Source of the DNA: Brasenia schreberi
Lineage: Eukaryota > Streptophyta > Magnoliopsida > Nymphaeales > Cabombaceae
Length of the DNA stretch: 64,000 bases
Direction of reading: 5' to 3'
NCBI GenBank assembly: GCA_036023115.1
Contig: JAYKKT010000089.1
Span: 18,222,501 to 18,286,500 of the forward strand
A program made the translations under genes and the position numbers. Position 1 is the first letter of the stretch. Every line of letters starts with the position of its first letter. The notes beneath the pieces were generated by a model that worked only from the letters and a program-made list of their open reading frames with translations, made no database searches and had not been told where the DNA came from. This document shows positions 10,603 to 21,720 of the stretch, piece after piece.

Positions 10603-11818
10603 TGTAAACACCCCGAAATCCCACGAATTTCTTAAACAAATCTGGTTTTGTAAAAAGCAGCCCCAAAGGGCCATTTTGAGTTTGGAAACCCAGGAGCCTT
10701 CCAAACAACCCTGTATATATGTTTTAAACTTTATATTTCAAAAACATATAATATGGCTTTTGAAAACCTTTTAAAACACGTTTTTGAAACCCCAAAGTGG
10801 CTTGGCCCGATCAAGACAGGACCAGGAGAGCCAGGAAGAGCCCGGAACCGGAGCACATGTCGAGCCCGGCACAGCAACTCTTGTATCTGATTCACACCCC
10901 AGGATCTCGAACGTCCAAGACCCTGTTCTTATCAAAATAGCATTCGAAGTCATCTCCGGAAGGCAGAAACGGAGGCGAACGACCATGTTGGCGAAGACCC
11001 AACACAGACTGAGTACTGATGCTGTCAGGCCCCGCACGAATCGTCTGTTTCGAACCCAGCTCGAAGGAGTCAGAGTTCAGTTTGGATTGGATCTGGACCA
11101 TATATATCGAGATTCCAATCCAAACCCATATGTGGACTTGGATTTGGATTTGGATCCAGAGATCCAATCCAATATCCATATCCATGGCCCACATCACCTT
11201 CTCATAAATGGAGGTGGGCCCCACTTGAAATTCACGTGGGATATTGGGCATGAGAGAGAGTGGGGGTGAAAAATATCAAGAGTGTTGTATTAAGCTTGAC
11301 TTGTGTGTCAAGTTTGGGTTTAATCGTTAGCCTAATTGAGTGGGTTTAAGCTTGTAATTAGCTAAAACCTAACCTAGGGCTGCACCAACATGGGGTGATC
11401 AAGGTCTATGGGCCATGCTAAGGGAGCTCCTTCACCTAAACCTAACCCAAAATGCCTAAACCTAGCCTAAACCCCTAATCCACCCCTAATCTGAGCCTAA
11501 TCACCTAACCCACTTCCCTAATCCCGTCCTAATCCCAACCTAATCACCTAACCCACTTCCCTAATCCTTCCCTAAACCTAGATTAATTTCCCTAAACCTA
11601 GCCTAATCACCTAACCTAGCTCACTAAACCTCACCCTAAAACCCAACCACCTAACCTAGCCCTAAACCCCTAAACCACCCTTAGCCCACGATTTACCCAA
11701 ACCCCTAGTTTTAAAATATCTGGCCCAACCCTTTCCAGCCCACCTTATCTACATACCACCCTACCTAAACCACCTAACCACTACCCTCAGCCCAGCCCTA
11801 ACCGACCTACCCATCCCC

Positions 11819-11826
11819 TATTTAAA
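11819..11826 (+). promoter_or_regulatory. TATA box of E2 5' LTR
   Basis: TATTTAAA within CCCCTATTTAAACCCCC. The 3' LTR has the identical box at 22943-22950. It would drive the genomic transcript, with R beginning about 30 bases later. Confidence 0.7.
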
Positions 11827-13520
11827 CCCCCCTCCTTGGGGGCGGGTTTTCTAAGTGGGAGCCCTCACCTCAGCCCAGCCGACTCCACTCTCCAACCTGT
11901 CCGCCTGCTCCACTCCCCAACTGCTCCACCTGCTCCACCTGCTCCATCAGCTCCACCTGCACCGCCACCTTCCCTCTTCCATCCACCACCACCATCCCTC
12001 AGCCGGACGCCATCACCTCCACCCAACCGAACCAGCCAACAGCCACCTGCCCGCCTGCTTCCCACTTCATCCGCCACCTCTCCCCATTCGGTAAGTACCC
12101 CAAACTCCCTCAAAAACCCTCTCTACCACCTCTCCACTCTTAGCCACCCATCCTACCTTCATCTCAGCCCTTTTGCCACCACCACTTTAACCTAGCCGAA
12201 CCCAGCATAGCCCAAACTGCCGGCCACTACCTAGCCATCCTTTCCCATTCGACCTTCCCCTAGGTGTCCTATTCGGCCTTCCCACTAGCTCACCTTTTAG
12301 GTCCAGTCTCCCTAAACTCTCAACTCCCCTAGTGACCCTAAGAACCCACACATTTCAGCCCCTTTAAACCCCCTACTTTGAGGCGACATCTACTTGCCAC
12401 CGGCCACCTTCGAGGCGCCTATCCCGTGCCCCACTTGCAGCCGGCCAGCACCTTTGATCACCTACCTTCGCGGAGCTCCCGTTTGCAGCCCAAGGCCAAG
12501 CCCACGCTCAAGCAAGACCTCTACGGACCAGCTACTCGTAAGTGTCTAAAGTCGGTCCTTAGTTGTATACTTGCTTGAGATTCAATTTGATACGGGGTTG
12601 TAATAACGGAGCATAGTCTCCCCCCGCTTGTAATAACGTGGCTTGGCACAACCACACACGTACACTCTCTTAGTCGTGCACGATTTTTAGCACACACGGG
12701 CCTAATCAACCCCTAATATATAAGTGTACATATATACTTTCATTTTCGAAGGGTTTTGTTTAAGTTGGGTGCGTTGTCTTTCAATTCAAACACTCACACA
12801 CATTGAGCTTTCGCTCTTAGTTGAAAGACCCAAGTAAGGGCCGACCTATACTATTTGGGTTTCATTTCTTGTCGTGTGAGTAAGTCTTTCAATTCAAGCA
12901 CTCTCACACACATTGAGCTTTCGCTCTTATTTGAAAGACCCAAGTAAGGGCCGACCTATACTATTTGGGTTTCATTTCATGTCGTGTGAGTAAGTCTTTC
13001 AATTCAAGCACTCTCACACACATTGAGCCTTCGCTCTTACTCCCAAGACCTTAGTCAAGGCCATACTGCAATTTATATTTGGGTTTAATTTCATGTCGTG
13101 TGTGTAAGTCTTTCAATTCAAGCACGCACCCACATTGAGCCTTCGCTCTTATTTGCAAGACCCGAGTAAGGGCTCATATACATAAGATATATACATATCT
13201 CCCTTCGGTTATTTCCCTTCAGTATTGTCTTTACATTTCGGGTTTTCCCTTTGGAGTAGCGTGAGTTTGCATTGCATCTACGCCATACCACGAGGTAGGA
13301 CGCATATTGCATCAAAGCAAGCCCCGCTCGAATTCGCCCATGTAGTGGAGTGTTCATAACACACAAACTAGGTGGCCTGAAAAGGGATAAAAGAAAAGAC
13401 TTAGGCATGTGCAAATCCACGTGATCTAAAATATGCAAATCGCATCTTAAAGACCCGAAATAGACACCTCGAATCGCTTCGTAGACTTTCTCCCCAAAAA
13501 CTCGATTTTTGCAAAGCGTA

Positions 13521-13639
13521 CAGACTGACCCTTGTGCATCGGTGCAAGAAGGTCTGCGACGACAAGAGCTTACTTGCTCACAGTCGCCACGTTTAGAAGT
13601 CAGTGTTAAAAATATCTTCGCTAGCTTAAGTAAGCTAGC
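13521..13639 (+). other. Three-hairpin U5 domain, E2 5' LTR
   Basis: Hairpin 1: CAGAC...CTTGTGC-ATCG-GTGCAAG...GTCTG, fully paired when G-U is allowed. Hairpin 2: GCGAC...GAGC-TTACTT-GCTC...GTCGC. Hairpin 3: GCTAGCTTAAGTAAGCTAGC at 13620-13639. It is the reference copy for the comparison with other LTRs. Confidence 0.72.
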
Positions 13640-13743
13640 TGGCACGCCCTATTTGTATACATAGTCCTTAGACGCACGAGAAGATCCACTCCAAGCCCCC
13701 GAAAGAGGCGAAGAGTCGGGGATTTTCGCGCGTCTACAGAGAT

Positions 13744-13761
13744 TGGCACGCCAGGTGGGAC
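13744..13761 (+). other. E2 primer-binding site
   Basis: TGGCACGCCAGGTGGGAC, five bases after the LTR end. TGG pairs with the CCA end of a tRNA. E5 has TGGCACGCCCGGTGGGAC and E3 TGGTACGCCCGGTGGGAC, so the site is conserved. I cannot name the tRNA without a search. Confidence 0.85.
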
Positions 13762-13882
13762 GTGAGCCTTTTCAGAAATCGAGTTTACTTGTAGAAGTCT
13801 TGCGAAAATTTTGTAAAAAGGTGTCGTTTTAACTTGTTTTCTTTGCTTTTACTTAGGAAATTTTGAAAAAAGCTTGAAAAGC

Positions 13883-16753
13883 ATGTCGAAATCCAATCCA
13901 AGTGAAGTGTCGAGCCAAGGCTCATGCGCATCAAGTTCTCACTCTAGGTGGATTTTCAAAAACAAAATAAAACTAGATGAAATCAAGGACTTGAGAAGGG
14001 AGTTTGAGGCCAAAATCGATGCTCTCAGCCAAGAGCCTGAAGTAGGCGATTCATGTTCATCGAACGGTGAACAAAGGCCTAAAAAGAAATTTGAAAAACC
14101 TCGCAAGCAAAAAGAGCCCTCCGTAATGGAAGGCAACCAATACCACGAGTCCTTCACACAAAAGGACCGTAAAGCCCTACAGCAGCTGCTGAAAGGGCAG
14201 AATAAAGAGAAAAGAAGCTACGCCCTGTCTGATTTCCTTCCTATGGATTACGAAACAGATAGTGACGATGAAATACCGAACTTCCATCGGTATGATGGCA
14301 TGGGAGACCCTAGGTCTCACTTGCAGCTTTTCTCGCATCGAGCCCATAAGAAGAAAAAGGACTCGATGAAATGGGTGTATTGGTTCCCTCTATCCCTTAA
14401 AGGCACAGCTGCCAAATGGCTGGCTTCCTACGACTTAAGCCAGTTCGCTACTTTTGAAGAGTTAGCGAACTGCTTCATGCAAAGATTTGCCCACAACGTG
14501 GAAGTCACGCTAACCCTGAATACCTTAAGGGATACAAAGCAAGGCATGAACGAGGACGTGCATGCCTTCATTATAAGATGGAGGTCGCTTTTAGGCCAAG
14601 TGCGAGAGCCCATATCCGAAGGATGCGCAGTAATGCTCATCCTGGATAATTTCAAAAGCGAGTTAAAAACCCTTCTCTCGCTCCATGAGATTTCAACTTT
14701 CCATAAGTTGATCAAAAAGGCCTCCCTTTTCGAAACCAACTTGCGAAAAGGGACATACGACCACTTATGGAAAGGAAGTGCCGTTCCAAAAACCCGTTTG
14801 GAAAAGCCCATCGCATATGGGCTGCCCACGACGGACAAAGGGGCAAAGCCCCATAAAATCGCCAATGTTCAGGTGGATCCAGGCATGGCAGGCACTTCTA
14901 AAAATTTTGAAAAAATAGAAAATAAGAGAGAACGTAATTTTCAAAAACCGGTTGAAAAACGGGAGTACACTCCGCTGGGGCAACCTGTGTCGGAGGTCCT
15001 AGACCTCTTACTTGCCCAGGGCATGATCGAACTCCCTGAAATCCCCGAAGGAGTCACGTCCAAAGGGGGGTATTTAAACTGATTTTGCAAGTATCATCGG
15101 CTCAAAGGCCATGATACCAAACGCTGCTTCTCTCTTTTAAATAAAATTGAGAACTTGATAGCAGAAGGCCGGCTCCAGGTCACTGAGGAACCTGAGCCAC
15201 CTCAAGCTATCTTCAAGGAACCCTTTCCCAAACATGCCAGTGGCAGTGGGAAAGGAAAGGAGGTATGTACCCTCACCATTTCCAAGGAACTAGCGCAAAA
15301 GCCAGAACCTGGTCGACCTACTTGTGCGCCCATCCTTGTATTATACAAGAGGCCCGCCCAAGTCGTCATTCGGGGACCACCAAAAGTGGAAACCCCGGCA
15401 AAACCCGTTTTGAAAATCCAAGGTTCTCCTCAGCTCATCCTTAGAGCCAAGTTTAGCGTGAACCCTAGGCTGGTCGTGGGGCAAGTCACTAGATCCGGGA
15501 GGATCTACCAACCCCCGCACCTTCAAGGTGCTCAAAAGGTGGTCAGTATGCATGGCCCCTCAAAAGCATGTATCCCTAGTGGTCTGCCAAAAGCAGATAA
15601 GGACAAAGTCATCCTAAATCCTTATGATTTCGAAAACCACCTTTCAAAGATTCCTATTCACATGTCTATCCTAGAGCTTATCAAAACCTCGCCTAGGCAT
15701 AGACTTGTCTTAGAGAAAATTCTAGAAAGGGCCAAGGTTGATTCGAACATAAGTCCGGAATCCTTGTTTTCCCAAGTGGCTTTATTAGGAGCAAAATCGC
15801 CCATCACCTTTTCGGAAGATGATGTAGATAGACCCTACGAAACCCATAACCAGGCCCTGCATATCGAGGTGGTTCTAAACAACCACTCTCTGGACAGGTG
15901 CCTAGTCGATGGTGGAGGAGGGCTCAACATCCTTCCACTTCACGTGGCGTACAAAATCGGAGTCACCTTGACTTCAGTGAACCCAAGCCCCATCGTTATC
16001 ACTGAATACGATGGGAATGCGTCTAGGCCTTTAGGATCCATCGAACTCCCAATGGAAACGGGAGGGATCGAACTCACGGGGGTGTTCCATGTCTTGGACA
16101 TCCACCCCCATTATAACCTGTTGCTGGGAAGGCCCTAGATACACAGTTTGTGCGCTGTGCCATCCACCTTCCACAGGTGTGTTAAGATCCCTTTTAGGGA
16201 CCAGGTCGTAGTGATCCTAGGTGAGAGTCACCCACAGCTTCAGGGGATCATAAACTCCTCTTGTTTATCGAGCTCCCAGGCCCATGAGGCTAACCTGGGG
16301 CAAATTATGGTTGAGCCACCTCGGCTCGTGTTGAACAACCCTAGGAAGGTTGTATGTGTGAAGGGGCCGCCCAAAGCAGGCCCCCTCCCAACTCTAATCC
16401 TCCTAGGAAAACCCAAACGTTCCCTATTTCCAAAACCCCTGGACAAAAGGCCATACGAGCCTAATATGGACGATAGCATGTTCCAGGACCACGACTTATA
16501 TCCCATCTTTTCAAAAAACAAAAGGTCGTGGAACATGTTATTGAACATGGGCTACACGCCCTACAAAAGTCTAGGGGCACAAAACCAGGGTCTCCTAGAG
16601 CCCATCCTTCCTAGGGCCAACCCAAGCCGATATGGGATCGGCTATACTCCCCGAATACCGCCGGAGCCACCCCCTGTGACCACCTGGGTCAAGGGTGCCC
16701 CGGAGCCTGTCTTAGAAGAGACCTATGGTTTAGACCTCCTATTCCGAGTCTAA
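13883..16753 (+). pseudogene. E2 ORF1 (gag-protease), two internal stops
   Basis: The start is ATG at 13883 (MSKSNPSEVSSQ), shared with E3 and E5. The frame is continuous to TAA at 16751-16753, about 957 codons, interrupted by TGA at 15080-15082 (others have an Arg codon) and TAG at 16136-16138 (others TGG). Gag capsid region about residues 130-300 (YDGMGDPRSHLQLF, WFPLSLKGTAAKW, CFMQRF). A CHHC zinc knuckle, FCKYHRLKGHDTKRC, lies just after the first stop. The aspartic protease is near 15890-16110: CLVDGGGGLNILPL carries the active-site Asp, and HYNLLLGRP closes the fold. A Pro-rich tail follows (GYTPRIPPEPPP). Gag builds the particle and protease cuts the polyprotein. Confidence 0.93.
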
Positions 16754-16760
16754 CCCGTAG

Positions 16761-16778
16761 TGTTTTCCCTTTGTAGGT
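16761..16778 (+). promoter_or_regulatory. Candidate 3' splice site before E2 ORF2
   Basis: TGTTTTCCCTTTGTAG|GT sits between the ORF1 stop and the ORF2 ATG (16779). The pyrimidine tract plus AG is unchanged in E3 (reverse strand, near 29652-29670) and E5 (near 52857-52873) although flanking codons have decayed. It could deliver a spliced pol mRNA. Splicing is known for the related Ogre elements; here it is inferred. Confidence 0.5.
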
Positions 16779-19700
16779 ATGAAGGAAGATCCCTCTTTCT
16801 AAAAATACCAAAAACATTTGAAAACTTAAAATCAAAAAAATCGGAAAACAAGAAAAACCACAAACAATGGAAAAACAAAAACTCGAAAAAAGAGTGCTTT
16901 GTATAGTTCCCAAAGTTCTTGTTTTACAAAAACCCAAAAAAATCAAAAATTTGGAAAATACCAAAAAGATTTTGTATATAGCTGCTCCTGGTAGGGCTTT
17001 GGCAAAAGAAAAGGATTTCGAAAGAAACGTCGTCTGCATAGCCAGACCAAAAATTTCGAAATCACTTGAAAATCCAAGTACAAAACCAGGTTATTTTGAA
17101 AACCACGCGTCAAGTTCCCTCAGGTCTATAGCCCACGAGAATGATCAAAGCCCAGAAGTGGATCCCCTTGAGGAAGATCCCACTTCTGAGCTCCCAGAAT
17201 TTCATAGAATTCTCGATTTCGAAAGACCTTCCCAATCAGTAGGAGGAGATTTCGTAGAGGTGAACCTAGGGGATGATTCCAATCCCAAAAACATCAAAAT
17301 AGGCACATGCTTGCATGAAACTGAAAAGTTAGCATTCATTGCATTTCTACGAACCTATTTAGATGTGTTTGCATGGACGTATGAAGACATGCCGGGCATA
17401 GATCCCAGCATTGTCGAGCATCGTCTTCCCTTAGATATAGGTGTAAAACCAATAAAGCAGAAGCTTAGGAAAATACACCCGAATGTACACACGCAAGTCA
17501 AAGAGGGTTTAGAAGATCTGCTAAAAGCCGGATTTATAAAACCCGTTGCGTATTCTGATTGGTTGTCAAATATCGTTGTAGTTCGAAAAACCAATGGGAA
17601 GATTCGAATATGCATCGATTTCAAAAACCTGAATAAAGCCACTCCAAAGGATAATTATCCTTTACCAAACATAGATTTGATAGTCGATAGTACTGCAAAT
17701 CATGAAATGTTTTCATTCATGGATGGTTATTCAGGCTATAATCAAATCAAACTAAGTCCACGAGATCAGGGTAAGACCGCGTTCACAACCCCATGGGGCA
17801 CGTACTGCTATACAGTCATGCCCTTTGGTTTGAAAAATGCCGGCGCAACATACCAACGAGCCATGAACACGATCTTCCACGATCAAATTCATGAGCTTGT
17901 AGAAGTGTATGTAGATGATCTCTTGGCGAAATCCAAAACCCGATGCACCCATATCGAATGTTTACAAAAGATTTTCGAAAGGCTTAGGCTTTACAAAGTA
18001 AAGCTAAACCCTCAAAAATGTGTGTTTGGGGTAGAATCAGGGAAGCTTCTAGGCTTTATGGTGAGCCAAAGGGGAATAGAAGTCGACCCCTCTAAGTGTC
18101 AAGCCATCATAGACATGGCTCCACCCTCCAATCTCACCCAAGTCCGTAGCCTCCAGGGTCGATTACAATCTGTGCGCCGATTCATATCGAATCTGGCAAC
18201 TAGATGCGAACCCTTCAACAAACTGTTGAGGAAGGGTACGAAATTCTTATGGGATGACGAATGCCAAAAGTCCTTCGAGAGATTGAAGACATACTTGGTT
18301 AATCCCCCCGTTTTGAATCCTCCAAAACAAGGAAAACCGCTTTTATTATACATCTCCGTGCATGTAAACGCTTTAGGAGCCCTATTGGCTCAATATGAGG
18401 ATGACACCCATAAGGAGTATGCCATCTACTATATTTCGAAAACCCTCTTGGCTTATGAACGAAATTATCAAGCCATGGAGAAGACGTGCTTGGCCCTAGT
18501 CTGGGCCTGCCAGAAGTTCAGACACTATTTCCTAGATCATGAGATCTGGATAGTGTCCAAGCTTGATCCAATCAAGCACTTGTTCGAAAAACCCATTCTC
18601 ACGGGTAGATTGGGTAAATGGCAACTCCTCCTAATGGAGTATGACCTAAAATACCATCACCAGATCTCCATTAAGGGGCAAGCCCTAGCAGATTACATGG
18701 CTGAATTCCCCTTAGAGGACGCATATTCCACTCTGGTCGAAATGCCTGATGAAGGCATATTGCAAAACCATTTTCAAAACCACATTTTGGCAAATTCTTT
18801 CGAAAACCAAGTGTGGAAGATGCACTTCGACGGGGCACGAAACCAACGAGGGGTTGGTGCCGGGATCATCCTAATCTCCCCTGAAAAGGGCGAGATTCCC
18901 ATAGCAGTCCGCTTAGATTTCGAATGTTCCAACAACGTAGCTGAGTATGAAGCACTCATACAAGGCTTAAGGATTTCGAAAACTCTAGGGGCATCATGCA
19001 TCGAGGTCTTTGGAGATTCGCTCCTTGTCATAAACCAGGTCTTAAAAATTTGGCAAGTACGTAATGAGAAACTACTTCCATATCACGAGTTGGCCACTCG
19101 ATTGGTCCAATCCTTCCAGTCGTGTCAGCTCACACACGTGGGAAGAGAGGACAATGGCATCACCGATGCCCTCTCTTCCTTGGGCTCAGCCCTGAAGGTC
19201 GATCCCATTTCAGGGACCAGATCTTTGGAAATATGGCATGCGCCCCATCCATCCACACACGACTTGGATATTTGCCAAAACAACCAGAGTCTGTTGAAAA
19301 ACCCTGGTTCTATGACATAAAACAATTTTTAGAAAATGGGGGATTCACCGAGGATGCCACATCCAAAGATAAGGCATTCATTCGTAAGATTTCGACCCGA
19401 TACACCATTCTGGGTGGGGTCTTATACAAAAAGAGTTTTACCGGCATTCTGCTTAGGTGTATCGACCTAGAGGAGGCTAGGATAGTGATGCACGAGTTCC
19501 ACGATGGAGAATGTGGAGGTCATGTTAATGCCAACATGATGGCAATGAAAATACTTAGAGGGGGTTATTTTTGGTCCACCCTAAAAAAGGATTGTCACGA
19601 TCATGTTAGGAAGTGTCATCCATGTCAAGTGCATGGGCACGCCATTGATATCCCTTCATCTACATTGCATTTCGTGGTCAGCCCCTGGCCATTTACCATG

Positions 19701-20552
19701 TGGGCGTTTGACATAGTAGGCCCAATATTTCCAAAGGCCTCGAATGGGCATCGTTTTATTTTAGCAGCCACGGAGTATTTCTCCAAGTGGGTGGAAGCCA
19801 TTTCCCTAACGAATGTAATGGGGCAACATGTGGTGGCTTTCATCCGGAGGAATATCTTGGCTCGATTTGGGGTTCCACGAGACCTTGTGTCTGATAATGG
19901 TACCCCATTCAAGAATGAGCGGATGGTTAAGTTGTGCAACACGTATGGCATAACTCACCACTTCTCCTCGCCCTACTACCCTCAAGGCAACGGCCAAGCC
20001 GAAGCCACAAACAAGACTCTCATTAGTATTATTGAGAAAACCTTAGAGAAGGGTAGGACGTGGCACGAGAAGCTGGATGAAGCCTTATGGGCTTATAGGA
20101 CTTCCATCCGGACTCCCACGAATGCCACACCATTCGAGTTGGTCTATGGCACAAACGCCATTCTTCCCATTCATACCCAACTGCATTCATTCCATACATC
20201 CATTGCACTCGACCTCCCCCTAGAGACGCTTTAGCATGCTAGGATGGCCGAACTAGATTTGCTAGATGAGAGGCGACTCCTTGCCATGGATCATGCTCGT
20301 GCATACCGGCAAAGGATAGCCCGACATTATAGCAAACACATAAGACCTCGCCACTTTGAAGTGGGAGATCTGGTCTTGAAAACCATCCACCATCGTGGCC
20401 CACACCCCCTAGGCAAGTGGCGCCCCAACTGGGATGGACCCTATGTTGTACGAGCAACCACTACGAACAATTCGTATTGGTTGATCGATGTAGAAGGTAG
20501 GAATTTAGCAGATCCTATCAATATTCAATACTTAAAGAAGTATCATGTGTAG
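16779..20552 (+). pseudogene. E2 ORF2 pol (RT-RNase H-archaeal RNase H-integrase), broken
   Basis: By analogy with E5, the start is ATG at 16779. In E2 this frame hits TAA within eight codons and indels separate it from the main frame, which is open from 16867. RT about 17440-18010 with an intact YVDDLL catalytic motif. First RNase H about 18230-18720, lacking the usual catalytic Asp (YISVHVNALGALL). Archaeal-type RNase H about 18810-19210 (FDGA, AEYEAL, FGDSL, ITDAL). Integrase about 19480-20540: zinc finger KCHPCQ, core FDIVGP, SDNGTPF, GQAEATNK, and WDGPYVV. Lesions: loss of one C near 19283, which shifts the frame before integrase, and TAG at 20232-20234 where others have CAG. RT, RNase H and integrase copy RNA into DNA and insert it. 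Confidence 0.93.
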
Positions 20553-21673
20553 GATCTGGATTAAATTCCAGTTTTCGAAAAACTTTATAGGGATAGCTGC
20601 CCTGAGACATGTGAATAAGGTGCAAAGGCAACTTGTGTGACCCTAAGTAAGAGAATTCGCACTTGTGAAAGAGTGGAGTTTTCAAAATCGTGGTTACATT
20701 TCAAAATCCTTCTTCTTACAAAGAAAGGCCTAGTTCAACATAGCAAGATACTTGCAAGTGGTACGTGCTATTTCTAAATAGGCTGATCTGGAATGGATCG
20801 AGTGTAGGCTTGGGATAAGTCCTCCCCTCTTCTCTTCTCCTTCCAAAAGGAAAACAAAGGCCCAAACAAAAGGGAATTTCCCATTCAAAGTCTCTTTCCA
20901 CAAGAAAGAAACCAGAGTTTTAAAAGAAAAATCGATTCTCTTATAAAAAAGAGGGATTAAAGAAAAAATACTCCCAAAGGGAGACCCTCTATGAAAAAAG
21001 GAAAAAGAGGCCAAAAAGCTCAAAAAGAGTAGTTTTCCGCCTTCTATGCCTTAAACCACGGGACGCTTCAGAAGGGACCGTGGTATCTCTTTCCCATCCC
21101 TGGCTTATCCCAAGCTAAAGCATGGTTCATTTCGAGGAATCCTAAACTAAAAATAGAATTTACTTACTTGAATTTCATCTTGTTTGAGAATTCGACGTTT
21201 CGAGTATGGCGTAGGAATTTGAAATGAAGCTTGTTTTCTTATAAAACCTCCGCTAGATAAGGGAGTGTTAAGACTCAAACAAGGGAAAGCACGAAGAGCT
21301 CGAGATCCTTAGGATCGAGACTCAAGACAGTTGTCCCTTTTGTAAATAGTTTTTGTAAATAAGTTTTGAAAACCGAACATCGAACAGCATAGGATTTGCT
21401 CACTTGGGGCAATAGACCTTGTAAGTCTCTAGAGTTCGACCACATCTGGTCTCTGGGAGGTTGCCACTCTTGGCACCACACCCATGTCATTTGCATTCCA
21501 CGCATGGTACTTGCATGAACATGATCCCATTTAGGACCAGATTCCATAAGTAAACCCTTTGGCGTGATATCTCCTCCTACCAGAGTTTGTAAAATTGAGA
21601 TTTTGCTAAAATGGGACGATCCCATATTCTTCGTGGCTAGATCTAGGGAGACATTGAAAGGGGTGTTTATCAT
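20553..21673 (+). other. E2 3' untranslated region with a closed stem domain
   Basis: About 1.1 kb with no reading frame. GCTTGGGATAAG (20808-20819) and CTTATCCCAAGC (21104-21115) are perfect 12-base complements enclosing about 285 bases. Inside, ACCACGG (21055-21061) pairs with CCGTGGT (21078-21084). The same arms occur in E1 and E5 and, decayed, in E3. The interior is rich in A and polypyrimidine tracts. Confidence 0.75.
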
Positions 21674-21720
21674 CTTTGCCCTTATCCAAATCGATTTGGA
21701 CAAGGCCAAAGAGGGGCATC
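21674..21720 (+). promoter_or_regulatory. E2 polypurine tract with adjoining hairpin
   Basis: CCAAAGAGGGGCATC (21706-21720) directly precedes the 3' LTR and would prime plus-strand DNA. Its first bases form one arm of a 38-base inverted repeat, 21674-21711, built around ATCCAAAT-CG-ATTTGGA with 16 of 18 pairs intact. The same hairpin is present in E3, E4, E5 and E6. Confidence 0.8.

Larger units (their letters stand above)
10603..13738 (+). repeat. E2 5' LTR
   Basis: Begins TGTAAACACCCCGAAATCCC and ends GTCTACA. In order: U3 with a CCCAAAGGG inverted repeat, the palindromic GGATTTGG/CCAAATCC block (11080-11190), a CCTAA-rich stretch (11370-11780), TATA at 11819, CT-rich leader, splice-donor-like GTAAGTA (GT at 12091) and GTAAGTG (GT at 12538), the 44-base box (12598-12641), tandem hairpin repeats (12780-13180) and the three-hairpin domain (13521-13639). 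Confidence 0.96.
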
